From positions 716,501 to 780,500 of the forward strand of contig NZ_CP012719.1 of the NCBI RefSeq assembly GCF_001697145.1: a stretch of 64,000 nt of DNA, read 5' to 3'. Shown one piece after another: positions 29,967-38,592 of the stretch (positions within the stretch are counted from its first letter, which is position 1; each line of letters opens with the position of its first letter). The stretch comes from Streptococcus anginosus (GTDB lineage Bacteria; Bacillota; Bacilli; Lactobacillales; Streptococcaceae). The notes beneath the pieces were generated by a model. It saw only the letters and a list, made by a program, of their open reading frames with translations, did no database searches and was not told where the DNA came from. The translations under genes were made by a program, and so were the position numbers.

Positions 29967-30732
29967 TCCAATTGCATTTAAAATAGGACCTCTAAGTATT
30001 CGCTGGTATGCGATTTGTATTGTAACAGGTTTAGTTTTAGCTGTTTATCTGGCTATGCGTGAAGCGCCGCGAAAGAAAATCATTCCAGATGACATTCTTG
30101 ATTTTATCCTTGTTGCATTTCCCTTAGCAATCGTTGGAGCTCGCATTTATTATGTTATTTTTGATTGGGGCTATTATGCTAAAAATCCTGCTGAGATTTT
30201 TGCCATTTGGCACGGAGGAATTGCTATCTATGGCGGTTTAATCACTGGAGCGATTGTCTTGTATTTTTTCTCACAGAGAAAGCTTATCAATACGCTAGAC
30301 TTTTTAGATATTGCCGTTCCAGGAGTGATGATTGCCCAAAGTCTTGGGCGCTGGGGAAATTTCTTCAATCAAGAGGCTTACGGAGCGGTTGTTAAAAGTC
30401 TAAATTACTTACCAAGTTTTATGCGCAACCAAATGTACATTGATGGTCATTACCGACAACCAACTTTTCTTTATGAGTCGGTTTGGAATTTGTTAGGATT
30501 TGCTTTAGTGATGGTTGCGAGAAGAAAGAAAAATTTCCTCAAACGTGGGGAAATGACTGGATTTTATCTTATTTGGTATGGAATAGGTCGCATGGTGATT
30601 GAAGGTATGCGAACAGATAGTCTCATGTTTGCGGGCTTGCGTGTGTCACAATGGTTGTCTGCTGTTCTAGTGGTTGCAGGAATCATTCTCGTCATTTACC
30701 AACGCAGAAAAAAAGATACCCCTTATTATTAA
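29959..30732 (+). CDS. lgt: Prolipoprotein diacylglyceryl transferase
   Basis: Transfers diacylglycerol from phosphatidylglycerol to the lipobox cysteine of prolipoproteins at the membrane; a candidate lipoprotein substrate is encoded at 62070. The 257 residues form about seven helices with the Lgt signature [16 protein letters not shown] and GGLITGA. The true start is ATG 29959 with GAGGTGTCTC upstream, overlapping the end of hprK. Confidence 0.96.
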   Translation: MINPIAFKIGPLSIRWYAICIVTGLVLAVYLAMREAPRKKIIPDDILDFILVAFPLAIVGARIYYVIFDWGYYAKNPAEIFAIWHGGIAIYGGLITGAIVLYFFSQRKLINTLDFLDIAVPGVMIAQSLGRWGNFFNQEAYGAVVKSLNYLPSFMRNQMYIDGHYRQPTFLYESVWNLLGFALVMVARRKKNFLKRGEMTGFYLIWYGIGRMVIEGMRTDSLMFAGLRVSQWLSAVLVVAGIILVIYQRRKKDTPYY

Positions 30733-30750
30733 AAAGTTAGGAGAAGAAAA

Positions 30751-31134
30751 ATGCTTGAAATTGCTTATAGTCTAGTTGCCCTCGCTTTGATTGCTTTGAT
30801 TGTTTATACGATTTTTTTGGTTAGGAAAATCTCAAATGTCGTTGATGAAACAGAAAAAACAATTCAGGTATTGACGACAGATGTCAATGTGACACTTTAT
30901 CAAACCAATGAATTGTTAACGAAAGTGAATGTTTTAGCAGATGATATTAATGGAAAAATGACAACCATTGACCCGCTTTTCACTGCAGTTGCAGATTTAT
31001 CTGAGTCCGTTTCGGATTTGAATGATTCTGCTCGTCATTTGAGCAAAAAAGCTGCTGCAGCAGGAAAAAATAGTGTCAAAGCTGGTGCAACTTTATCGGC
31101 TTTACGTATGGTTACTAAACTATTTAAAAAATAA
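30751..31134 (+). CDS. DUF948 membrane-anchored protein
   Basis: A 127-residue protein with one N-terminal transmembrane helix (about 3-25) and a long helical, coiled-coil-like remainder typical of DUF948 (YtxG-like) proteins, with a basic end. Function unknown; in many Firmicutes it sits next to a YtxH-like protein, as here. GTTAGGAGAAG precedes the ATG. Confidence 0.8.
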   Translation: MLEIAYSLVALALIALIVYTIFLVRKISNVVDETEKTIQVLTTDVNVTLYQTNELLTKVNVLADDINGKMTTIDPLFTAVADLSESVSDLNDSARHLSKKAAAAGKNSVKAGATLSALRMVTKLFKK

Positions 31135-31149
31135 GAAAGAAGGTTTATT

Positions 31150-31617
31150 ATGGGTAAATTTTCATCTATCCTTTTAGGAACAATCTCTGGTGCGGCTGCA
31201 GCGGTATTTCTCACAAGTAAAAAAGGAAAAGAAGTGACTGCTAAGGTTTCTGATTTTATGAATGACGTCAAAGAAAATCCAGATGATTTTAAAGATCAAG
31301 TAGTACAAAAAGCCAATCAATTCTCTAACCAAGCTGTAGAAGCAGTCAACCAAGCCAAAGAAAAGGTTGAAAGCGGAGAAATCACAGGCGAAACTGTTCT
31401 TGACTCTGTGAAAGAAGCAACGAAACAAGTAGTTGACTTTTCACAAGAGAAAATGCAAGAATGGAAAGAAAAAGTGACACCAGAAGGTATCTCTCCAGAA
31501 GATTTCAAAAAAACTGAGCAAGAACCAGTTGATAAAGAAACCACATCGGAGGATATTGTCATTGATTTGACAGAAAACCAAGAATCGGAAAATGAAGACA
31601 AAAAAATTGAGGACTAG
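31150..31617 (+). CDS. YtxH-like protein
   Basis: A 155-residue protein starting with a glycine- and alanine-rich hydrophobic segment (SSILLGTISGAAAAVFL, about 4-20), the mark of YtxH-like stress proteins, followed by a charged helical region rich in K, E and Q and an acidic tail. It is likely membrane-attached and may act together with the DUF948 protein encoded 15 bases upstream. Exact role unknown. The stop codon lies inside the terminator stem. Confidence 0.8.
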   Translation: MGKFSSILLGTISGAAAAVFLTSKKGKEVTAKVSDFMNDVKENPDDFKDQVVQKANQFSNQAVEAVNQAKEKVESGEITGETVLDSVKEATKQVVDFSQEKMQEWKEKVTPEGISPEDFKKTEQEPVDKETTSEDIVIDLTENQESENEDKKIED

Positions 31618-31632
31618 CACCTCAATTTTTTT
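31601..31632 (+). terminator. Terminator of the hprK-lgt operon
   Basis: AAAAATTGAGG and CCTCAATTTTT form a perfect stem with a T run, overlapping the last codons of the YtxH-like gene. Confidence 0.9.
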
Positions 31633-31671
31633 AACTTTTTAACTAAATCGATTTTACATCACAACGAATCA

Positions 31672-31702
31672 CAACAAAAACAGTGCCTTGCAAATAGGCA
31701 CT
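31672..31702 (-). terminator. Terminator of the DUF3270-type gene
   Basis: AGTGCC/GGCACT stem (31682-31702), with an A-rich run on the plus strand that reads as T-rich on the minus strand. Confidence 0.75.
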
Positions 31703-31714
31703 TTAATTTCAAAA

Positions 31715-32008
31715 CTATTTATTTCTTTTCCGACGAATAAATGCTTGCTGCATTTTAATGCAGACTAAACTAACACCAATTGCTAAAGCAAAAGCTAAGA
31801 AAGTGTTTACTTTAATAGACAGGAATAAAAAGCTAAATAAAGCTGTCAAGATACAAAATGTAGCAATATTCACGAAAAATAGTAATTCTTTCAGGTTTGG
31901 ATTCGTTTTTGCTTCAGGAATGTAATCTTGATAAAGCGGATATTGTTCTTGTTCTAATTCTGGATAGGTGTAGTCCTCTTGATAGGACTGATATTTTCTT
32001 GCGGTCAT
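31715..32008 (-). CDS. Streptococcal membrane protein (DUF3270-like)
   Basis: A 97-residue protein with a tyrosine- and glutamate-rich N-terminus (YQSYQEDYTYPELEQEQYPL), two hydrophobic helices (about 41-65 and 68-85) and a basic end RRKRNK. It fits the small streptococcal family DUF3270, function unknown. GGAGAGAGAAC precedes the ATG at 32008. It is a single-gene transcript divergent from trhP1. Confidence 0.72.
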   Translation of the reverse strand: MTARKYQSYQEDYTYPELEQEQYPLYQDYIPEAKTNPNLKELLFFVNIATFCILTALFSFLFLSIKVNTFLAFALAIGVSLVCIKMQQAFIRRKRNK

Positions 32009-32131
32009 GTTCTCTCTCCTTACAGTACTCTCTTATTTTATCATGATTTTAATTAGATAAATATTACATAACAGTTACAAAAAGGCTAAAAATGCTTTTC
32101 AAATTAAAAAATAGAAGAGAAATCAAAAATA

Positions 32132-32146
32132 TGTTATAATTTTGCT
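32132..32146 (+). promoter_or_regulatory. Extended -10 promoter of the first U32 gene, leaderless type
   Basis: TGTTATAAT (32132-32140) is followed after 6 bases (TTTGCT) by ATG 32147 with no Shine-Dalgarno. Confidence 0.72.
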
Positions 32147-33076
32147 ATGAAAAAGATTATCATTACAGCGACAGCTGAGAGCGTTGAACAAGTAAAAGAG
32201 CTTTTAGAAGCAGGTGTGGATCGCATTTATGTAGGTGAAAAAGAGTATGGTCTTCGATTACCCCGTACTTTTTCTTATGACGAATTGCGACAGATTGCAG
32301 CCCTTGTACATGAGGTAGGCAAAAAGTTGACAATTGCTGTTAATGCTTTGATGCATCAGGAAATGATGAATAAAATCAAGCCATTTCTTGATTTTTTAGT
32401 GGATATTCAGGCGGATTATATTACTGTAGGAGATGCTGGAGTTTTTTATGTGTTAAAACGTGATGGTTATCCGTTTAAGACGATTTATGATGCTTCAACT
32501 ATGGTTGCCAGCAGTCGTCAAGTGAACTTCTGGGGGCAAAAAGCTGGCGTTTCTGAGGCAGTTCTAGCGCGTGAAATCCCATCTGCTGAACTTTTTAAAA
32601 TGCAAGATATTTTAGAAATTCCTGTTGAGATCTTGGTTTATGGTGCGAGTGTGATTCATCATTCTAAGCGTCCACTTTTGCAAAATTATTATAATTTTAC
32701 TCATATTGATGACGAAAAGAGCCGTGAGCGTGATTTATTTCTTGCAGAGCCGAGTGACCCAGATAGCCATTATTCTATTTTTGAGGACAATCATGGGACG
32801 CATATTTTTGCAAATAATGACTTGGATATGATGACGAAACTTGAAGAATTGGTAGAACATGGCTTTACACATTGGAAATTAGAAGGTATTTACACGCCAG
32901 GACACAATTTTGTTGAAATTGTCAAACTCTTTGTGCAAGCGCGTGAGCTGATTGAGACCAATCAATTTACACATGATCAGGCTTTCCTTTTGGATGAGCA
33001 GGTTCATCAATTGCATCCAAAGAATCGTTTCTTGGATACTGGATTTTATGAATATGATCCAGACCAGGTGAAATAA
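32147..33076 (+). CDS. trhP1: U32 family tRNA hydroxylation protein P1 (YrrN-like)
   Basis: Annotated in many genomes as a U32 peptidase. In Bacillus the YrrN/YrrO pair is needed for prephenate-dependent 5-hydroxyuridine formation at tRNA position 34. The 309 residues form a TIM-barrel-like N-terminal part (GVDRIYVGEKEYGLRLPRTF) and the region YGASVIHHSKRPLLQN. The cysteines that bind an iron-sulfur cluster in the longer paralogue are absent here (HHSKRPLL replaces the YSGRC-type motif), as expected for the P1 subunit. The P2 gene follows after 130 bases with its own promoter. Confidence 0.85.
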   Translation: MKKIIITATAESVEQVKELLEAGVDRIYVGEKEYGLRLPRTFSYDELRQIAALVHEVGKKLTIAVNALMHQEMMNKIKPFLDFLVDIQADYITVGDAGVFYVLKRDGYPFKTIYDASTMVASSRQVNFWGQKAGVSEAVLAREIPSAELFKMQDILEIPVEILVYGASVIHHSKRPLLQNYYNFTHIDDEKSRERDLFLAEPSDPDSHYSIFEDNHGTHIFANNDLDMMTKLEELVEHGFTHWKLEGIYTPGHNFVEIVKLFVQARELIETNQFTHDQAFLLDEQVHQLHPKNRFLDTGFYEYDPDQVK

Positions 33077-33157
33077 GGGACGCAGGTAGTTGCGAGTTGC
33101 AACTGCTTGTTTAACTTTCACAATCTGTTTCCTTTAGCTTGCTTTCAAACCTTTTTT

Positions 33158-33165
33158 GCTATAAA
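33158..33165 (+). promoter_or_regulatory. Possible promoter of the second U32 gene
   Basis: TGCTATAAA, about 40 bases before ATG 33207, with TTGCTT upstream. A small hairpin AGTTGC/GCAACT near 33088-33105 may partly stop the preceding transcript. Confidence 0.45.
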
Positions 33166-33206
33166 ATAAAAAGGCTAAGTATTAGAATTTAGAAAAGAGC
33201 GAGAAT

Positions 33207-34493
33207 ATGACAAAAACTTTGAAAAGACCAGAAGTTCTGGCGCCTGCTGGAACCTTGGAAAAATTAAAAGTCGCCATTCGCTATGGAGCGGATGCTGTTT
33301 ACATTGGCGGACAAGCTTATGGTTTGCGCAGTCGTGCTGGAAATTTTACGTTTGAAGAAATGGAAGAGGGTGTTCAATTTGCTCGTGAACATGGCGCAAA
33401 AGTCTATGTGGCTGCGAACATGGTAACCCACGAAGGCAATGAAGAAGGAGCTGGGGAATGGTTCCGCACTCTGCGAGATATTGGCATTTCTGCCGTTATC
33501 GTATCTGACCCAGCATTGATTGCCATTGCTTGTACAGAAGCGCCAGGTTTGGAAGTACACTTGTCAACACAAGCTAGCGCAACAAACTATGAAACATTGG
33601 AATTTTGGAAGGATTTGGGGTTGACACGTGTCGTTTTGGCACGTGAGGTTTCCATGGAAGAATTGGCAGAAATCCGCAAACATACTGATGTTGAGATTGA
33701 AGCCTTTGTTCATGGGGCTATGTGCATTTCTTACTCAGGGCGCTGTACTTTATCTAATCACATGAGTATGCGGGATGCCAATCGTGGGGGGTGCTCTCAG
33801 TCTTGCCGCTGGAAATATGACCTCTACGATATGCCCTTTGGACAAGAGCGCAAGAGCTTAAAAGGCGAAATTCCAGAAGAATTTTCTATGTCGGCTGTGG
33901 ATATGTCCATGATTGACCATATTCCAGATATGATTGAAAATGGAGTAGACAGCTTGAAAATTGAAGGACGCATGAAGTCTATTCACTACGTATCTACTGT
34001 TTCAAATTGTTACAAGGCGGCAGTAGATGCTTATCTTGAAAGCCCTGAGAAGTTTGAAGCAATCAAGCAAGATTTAGTAGATGAAATGTGGAAAGTTGCG
34101 CAGCGTGAATTGGCGACAGGATTTTATTATTATACACCAACTGAAAATGAGCAGCTTTTTGGAGCACGCCGCAAAATTCCGCAATATAAATTTGTGGCAG
34201 AAGTGGTGGCTTATGACCCTGATACGCAAACAGCGACTATTCGACAACGAAATGTCATCAATGAGGGCGACCCAGTTGAATTTTATGGCCCTGGTTTCCG
34301 TCATTTTAACGCAGTCATTACAGATTTACATGATTCAGATGGAAATAAAATTGATCGGGCTCCAAATCCGATGGAACTGTTGACGATTTCCTTGCCACAT
34401 CCGGTTTATCCAGGTGATATGGTACGCAGTCGTAAAGAAGGTTTGATAAATCTTTATAAAGAAGACGGCACAAGTGTCACAGTACGGGCATAA
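33207..34493 (+). CDS. trhP2: U32 family tRNA hydroxylation protein P2 (YrrO-like)
   Basis: The longer partner of the U32 pair. The 428 residues include the U32 barrel (PEVLAPAGTLEKLKVAIRYG), the signature HGAMCISYSGRCTLSN followed by GGCSQSCRW, whose four cysteines are the likely iron-sulfur ligands, and a C-terminal domain (about 330-428). Together with the preceding protein it should modify the wobble uridine of tRNAs. The start ATG 33207 follows AAAGAGCGAG. A terminator follows the stop. Confidence 0.88.
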   Translation: MTKTLKRPEVLAPAGTLEKLKVAIRYGADAVYIGGQAYGLRSRAGNFTFEEMEEGVQFAREHGAKVYVAANMVTHEGNEEGAGEWFRTLRDIGISAVIVSDPALIAIACTEAPGLEVHLSTQASATNYETLEFWKDLGLTRVVLAREVSMEELAEIRKHTDVEIEAFVHGAMCISYSGRCTLSNHMSMRDANRGGCSQSCRWKYDLYDMPFGQERKSLKGEIPEEFSMSAVDMSMIDHIPDMIENGVDSLKIEGRMKSIHYVSTVSNCYKAAVDAYLESPEKFEAIKQDLVDEMWKVAQRELATGFYYYTPTENEQLFGARRKIPQYKFVAEVVAYDPDTQTATIRQRNVINEGDPVEFYGPGFRHFNAVITDLHDSDGNKIDRAPNPMELLTISLPHPVYPGDMVRSRKEGLINLYKEDGTSVTVRA

Positions 34494-34507
34494 AAATCCA
34501 CATTGAG

Positions 34508-34539
34508 AAGAGGTTTGAATGGTTAATTCTACCTCTTTT
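34508..34539 (+). terminator. Terminator of the second U32 gene
   Basis: AAGAGGT and ACCTCTT pair across a 16-base loop, with TT after. Confidence 0.75.
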
Positions 34540-34569
34540 CATTTGTAAAAAATATTTTAAAAATCTTAA

Positions 34570-34612
34570 TGTAAACGCTTGCTTTTTCGAAAAAGAAGGT
34601 GTACAATATAAT
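34570..34612 (+). promoter_or_regulatory. CcpA site and promoter upstream of the putative RNA
   Basis: TGTAAACGCTTGCT at 34570-34583 matches the cre pattern TGNAANCGNTNNCA at every position but the last. TATAAT follows at 34607-34612, so the cre is centred about 42 bases before the expected transcription start near 34619. A -35 box at ideal spacing is not evident (TTGCTT is 22 bases away). The placement suggests catabolite control, either repression or activation. Confidence 0.6.
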
Positions 34613-34618
34613 TAAAGA

Positions 34619-35060
34619 AAGATAAGAAAGGACTGATTCCAATGGGTATCAGAACGTTCATATTTTAAATCGTTTATGATGTATTAGTTTCTATTTGCTA
34701 ATTGTTTTTCTTAATTGGAGGTATTTGATAATATTTCTGAAGATAGCATGTAGTGGTTTGTAGAACTGCATCGCGTATCGAGAACGCAGTGAAAGAATAA
34801 AGAAGAATATTATTTGATGTAGTCGATAAAAGCTTTTTAATGATTTTCACGCTTTGGTAAAAAACCACTATTGTTTTAGATGAATAAACTTGTTTTTGAT
34901 ATATTGTGGACAAGAAAATCATTCTTTAATAAAATAACGATGGAATCATCATAAGAATCTCTTTTCAGAAAGTTATTTTCTGAAAGTCTATCTATCACTT
35001 ATTAGCAAATAGAGACGGCTCCTAGCTTTCTGTAGAAATACAGTAACTAGGAGCTTTTTT
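34619..35060 (+). ncRNA. Putative structured non-coding RNA of about 440 bases upstream of rnjA
   Basis: This gene-free region has a promoter, an internal architecture and a strong terminator. A perfect 13-bp helix pairs 34690-34702 with 35001-35013 and would enclose about 300 bases. Inside, 34751-34759 (TAGTGGTTT) pairs with 34862-34870, and 34839-34848 (AATGATTTTC) pairs with 34914-34923; these two helices interleave, giving a pseudoknot or two alternative folds. A hairpin 34963-34985 (TTTCAGAAA/TTTCTGAAA) follows. Near the 5' end an 8-codon frame (MGIRTFIF, ATG 34642, with AAAGGA upstream) could be a leader peptide. I recognise no known family: it is not tmRNA, 6S, RNase P or SRP RNA by its motifs. 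Confidence 0.55.
35018..35060 (+). terminator. Strong terminator of the putative RNA
   Basis: GCTCCTAG pairs with CTAGGAGC, with an inner CTGTA/TACAG stem, and is followed by six T residues. Confidence 0.92.
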
Positions 35061-35074
35061 GTATGCTCTCCTCT

Positions 35075-35103
35075 TTGAAAAAAATCATGAAAAGTAGTAT
35101 AAT
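35075..35103 (+). promoter_or_regulatory. Promoter of rnjA
   Basis: TTGAAA, 17-base spacer, TATAAT: an excellent sigma-A promoter starting just after the RNA terminator. The leader of about 80 bases contains a small hairpin CTTGG/CCAAG near 35143. Confidence 0.85.
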
Positions 35104-35191
35104 AAATAAAATATGCAAAATACTTGCAAAACTGTAATTCGACTTGGGAAGCCAAGGGCCGTTAGTAAGAAAAATATGAAAAGGAGAATCA

Positions 35192-36853
35192 ATGAGCAAT
35201 ATTAAATTGATTGCTTTGGGCGGTGTACGTGAAAATGGAAAAAATCTTTACATCGCTGAAGTGGATGAATCTATTTTTATCCTTGATGTCGGACTAAAGT
35301 ATCCGGAAAATGAACAGCTTGGTGTGGACTTTGTCATTCCAAATATGGACTATTTATTTGAAAATAAGGACCGCATTGCAGGGGTCTTTTTGACACACGG
35401 ACATGCAGATGCGATTGGTGCCCTGCCTTATTTGTTGGCGGAAACAAAGGTACCTGTGTTTGGATCGGAATTAACAATTGAACTGGCTAAGCTATTTGTC
35501 AAAGGAAATGATACGGTTAAAAAATTCAATGATTTTCATGTGATTGATGAAGATACAGAGATTGACTTTGGAGGTACCATTGTATCTTTCTTTAAAACAA
35601 CGCACTCCATTCCAGAGAGTCTAGGGATTGTCTTAAAAACGTCTGAAGGAAATATTGTTTATACGGGTGATTTTAAGTTTGACCAAACGGCTAGTCAGTC
35701 TTATGCAACAGATTTTGCTCGCTTGGCGGAAATTGGTCGTGAAGGTGTTCTAGCTCTTCTTAGTGATTCTGCAAATGCAGATAGTAGTATTCAAGTGGCA
35801 AGTGAGAGCGAAGTTGCAAAGGAAATTAGCGATACAATTGGAGACTGGGAAGGACGCGTGATTGTTGCGGCGGTTGCAAGCAATCTTTCTCGGATTCAAC
35901 AAGTCTTTGAAGCTGCTGCTAGGACAGGTCGTCGTGTTGTGTTGACTGGATTTGACATTGAAAATATCGTTCGTACAGCTATTCGCTTGAAGAAATTATC
36001 ACTTGTGGACGAACGTTTGCTAATCAAACCAAAAGAAATGTCCAAGTTTGAAGATCATGAGTTGATTATTTTGGAAACTGGGCGTATGGGTGAGCCAATC
36101 AATGGCTTGCGCAAGATGTCTATTGGTCGTCACCGTTATGTAGAAATCAAAGAAGGTGATTTGGTTTATATTGTTACAACACCGTCTATCGCAAAAGAAG
36201 CCTTGGTGGCACGTGTAGAAAACATGATCTACCAAGCAGGTGGTGTTGTCAAACTAATTACGCAAGATTTGCGAGTGTCTGGACATGGAAATGAGCGCGA
36301 TTTGCAATTGATGTTAAACCTCTTGCAGCCAAAATTCTTGTTCCCAATTCAAGGAGAATATCGTGAATTGGCAGCACATGCTAAAGCTGCCATGGCAATT
36401 GGTATGTTGCCGGAGAACATTTTTATTCCAAAGCGTGGTAGCATTATGGAATATGAAAAGGGTGATTTTGTACCTGCTGGTGCGGTATCTTCTGGTGATG
36501 TCATGATTGACGGAAATGCGATTGGTGATGTTGGCAATATCGTTCTGCGTGATCGCAAAGTTCTGTCTGAAGACGGTATCTTTATCGTAGCCATTACAGT
36601 AAACCGTCGTGACAAGAAGATTATTTCCAAAGCCAAGGTTCATACACGTGGATTTGTTTATGTCAAGAAAAGCCGTGATATTTTGCGTGAGAGTGCTGAC
36701 TTAATCAATAAAACAGTTGAAGATTACCTTGCAAAAGATAATTTTGACTGGAGTGAGTTGAAAGGCTCGGTGCGTGACAATCTTGCGAAATATCTCTTTG
36801 AGCAGACCAAACGTCGTCCGGCAATTTTACCTGTTGTAATGGAAGTGCGTTAA
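35192..36853 (+). CDS. rnjA: Ribonuclease J1
   Basis: A central 5'-to-3' exo- and endoribonuclease of Firmicutes, part of the RNA degradosome and rRNA maturation. The 553 residues show the metallo-beta-lactamase motif THGHADAIGALP (about 72-83), the beta-CASP domain (about 220-360, DRKTGR-like AARTGRRVVLTG), HGNERDLQLML and the C-terminal domain after 450. AAAAGGAGAATC precedes ATG 35192. It is a single gene with its own promoter and terminator. Confidence 0.95.
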   Translation: MSNIKLIALGGVRENGKNLYIAEVDESIFILDVGLKYPENEQLGVDFVIPNMDYLFENKDRIAGVFLTHGHADAIGALPYLLAETKVPVFGSELTIELAKLFVKGNDTVKKFNDFHVIDEDTEIDFGGTIVSFFKTTHSIPESLGIVLKTSEGNIVYTGDFKFDQTASQSYATDFARLAEIGREGVLALLSDSANADSSIQVASESEVAKEISDTIGDWEGRVIVAAVASNLSRIQQVFEAAARTGRRVVLTGFDIENIVRTAIRLKKLSLVDERLLIKPKEMSKFEDHELIILETGRMGEPINGLRKMSIGRHRYVEIKEGDLVYIVTTPSIAKEALVARVENMIYQAGGVVKLITQDLRVSGHGNERDLQLMLNLLQPKFLFPIQGEYRELAAHAKAAMAIGMLPENIFIPKRGSIMEYEKGDFVPAGAVSSGDVMIDGNAIGDVGNIVLRDRKVLSEDGIFIVAITVNRRDKKIISKAKVHTRGFVYVKKSRDILRESADLINKTVEDYLAKDNFDWSELKGSVRDNLAKYLFEQTKRRPAILPVVMEVR

Positions 36854-36894
36854 GTAGGTTAAATTAGCACATTTTATATAGTTACAAAAATCGT

Positions 36895-36923
36895 GGGGTC
36901 AGGACGTTTGTTCCAACCCCTTT
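36895..36923 (+). terminator. Terminator of rnjA
   Basis: GGGGT with ACCCC plus an inner partial stem, followed by TTTC. Confidence 0.75.
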
Positions 36924-36950
36924 CTTACATTTATATTAAAAGGAGAAAAA

Positions 36951-37742
36951 ATGGCATTTTTTGAAATAGAATATCATTCAGCAGTACTAGAAATGGAGCG
37001 TCGTGTCAATGTCATCTATCCTGATGCGGATGCAGTAGCCCCCAGTCAGATAGCAGATATGGATATTCCCGTTCTTTACCTTTTGCACGGCATGGGAGGC
37101 AATGAAAATTCGTGGCGAAAACGGACCAATATTGAGCGTTTATTGCGCCATACAAATTTAATCGTGGTCATGCCAACGACAGATCTTGCTTGGTACACCA
37201 ACACTGCTTATGGATTGAATTATTATGATGCTATAGCAAAAGAATTGCCTGAGGTTATGCAGCGTTTCTTTCCCAATATGAGTCGGAAACGGGAGAAAAC
37301 ATTTATTGCAGGTCTGTCAATGGGAGGTTATGGGGCTTATAAAATAGCCTTGACGACAGATCGATTCTCTTATGCAGGGTCATTTTCAGGCGCTATTGGG
37401 CTCGGTCTAGATGATGTGGACATAGAAGAACTTCCAGGTGGGACGCTCAACTATTGGCAAGGTGTGTTTGGTGATTTGAAAGCAGCTGATGTCAAGCAGC
37501 ATTTTTTGACGACAATGGCAAAGAAGTCAGATAAAAAGACTAAATTTTACGCTTGGTGTGGGGAGCAGGATTTTCTTTATCAAGCAAATGAAGTAGCTGT
37601 TAAACAATTGCGCGAATGTGGCTTAGATATCACCTATCATCATAATCCGGGAAAGCATGAGTGGTATTATTGGGAAAATCAACTAGAAGAATTTCTGAAA
37701 TGGCTGCCGATTGATTTTGAAGTGGAGGAGCGCTTATCCTAA
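36951..37742 (+). CDS. estA: Tributyrin esterase EstA
   Basis: An alpha/beta-hydrolase of the esterase D group that cleaves short-chain acyl esters and, in pneumococcus, acetyl groups on sialic acids. The 263 residues contain the oxyanion-hole motif [13 protein letters not shown], the nucleophile elbow [11 protein letters not shown], the acid region CGEQDFLY and the catalytic histidine in KHEWYYWE. No signal peptide is visible, so it is cytoplasmic or released otherwise. AAAGGAG precedes ATG 36951. Confidence 0.9.
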   Translation: MAFFEIEYHSAVLEMERRVNVIYPDADAVAPSQIADMDIPVLYLLHGMGGNENSWRKRTNIERLLRHTNLIVVMPTTDLAWYTNTAYGLNYYDAIAKELPEVMQRFFPNMSRKREKTFIAGLSMGGYGAYKIALTTDRFSYAGSFSGAIGLGLDDVDIEELPGGTLNYWQGVFGDLKAADVKQHFLTTMAKKSDKKTKFYAWCGEQDFLYQANEVAVKQLRECGLDITYHHNPGKHEWYYWENQLEEFLKWLPIDFEVEERLS

Positions 37743-37886
37743 AGTTGCTTGAGAGATGACTTTTTTGACAGCAATTTACATTTTTTTGTCAATATTTTAT
37801 TCTTTCTTTTACAGTTCTCTATGTTAAGAAATTTTTAAGCGAATCTCATTATACTTACTCTTTACATTTGAGATTAGGAGGGAAGT

Positions 37887-38591
37887 ATGAGGTTTATATT
37901 TCGAATATTTTCGGCGCTGTTGCGCTTGATATGGCGTTTAGTTTATAGTCTTGCATTAACAGCACTCTTTTTAGTGGGAATCTTGTATATCATGAGTCCT
38001 TCTAAAAGCAGTTTTTCGACAACACTTCAGCAAGATGTCAGTCAAATTTATCGATATGTAAGTGGACAGGATAGTCAGCTAGGCGTCGGGCAAAATGTGA
38101 AAGACCTGACCAAACAGCTATCGGACAATCATGTTCATCAAGCGTCTGGTGTCCGATGGGACACAGCAAGCGCTACGGTTTATATAGATACACAAGATGA
38201 GACATTTCGCTCAGCTTATCAAGAAGCCATTCGTGCTTGGAATCAAACAGGTGCTTTTACTTTTCAGATTGTAAATGATAAAAATCAAGCCAATATTGTG
38301 GCGACAGAGATGAATGATGGTACGGTGAGTGCGGCAGGTGAGGCAGAATCACAAACTAATTTATTGACGAAACGCTTCACAAATGTAACGGTTCGACTAA
38401 ATCGTTACTATCTATTGAATAGTCAATATGGCTACTCTTATGAGCGAATCGTAAACACAGCAGAACACGAACTGGGACATGCGATTGGATTGGAGCATAA
38501 TGAAGAAAAATCCGTCATGCAATCTTCTGGCTCGTTTTACGGGATTCAAGCAGTAGATGTTCAAGCAGTAAAGGAGTTGTATCAAGCATAA
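37887..38591 (+). CDS. Membrane-anchored matrixin-like zinc metalloprotease
   Basis: A 234-residue protein with an N-terminal transmembrane anchor (about 12-35), a linker, and a C-terminal metzincin domain with the complete zinc motif HELGHAIGLEH (HExxHxxGxxH) and the Met-turn-like SVMQSSGS. It should sit on the outer face of the membrane and cleave peptide bonds; substrate unknown. GGAGGGAAGT precedes ATG 37887. The following small membrane protein starts 1 base after the stop and may be a partner or inhibitor. Confidence 0.85.
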   Translation: MRFIFRIFSALLRLIWRLVYSLALTALFLVGILYIMSPSKSSFSTTLQQDVSQIYRYVSGQDSQLGVGQNVKDLTKQLSDNHVHQASGVRWDTASATVYIDTQDETFRSAYQEAIRAWNQTGAFTFQIVNDKNQANIVATEMNDGTVSAAGEAESQTNLLTKRFTNVTVRLNRYYLLNSQYGYSYERIVNTAEHELGHAIGLEHNEEKSVMQSSGSFYGIQAVDVQAVKELYQA

Positions 38592-38592
38592 A

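Noticed and set aside
34698..34922. Minus-strand frame of 74 codons across the putative RNA
   Set aside because: No ribosome binding site, low-complexity content and overlap with long-range helices of the plus strand; it looks like a chance frame in AT-rich DNA.
34690..35013. Retron-like msr/msd element, because of the 13-bp inverted repeats that flank a structured stretch
   Set aside because: No reverse transcriptase gene is next to it and no long msd-type hairpin is visible; the following gene is plain RNase J1. A free-standing structured RNA explains it better.
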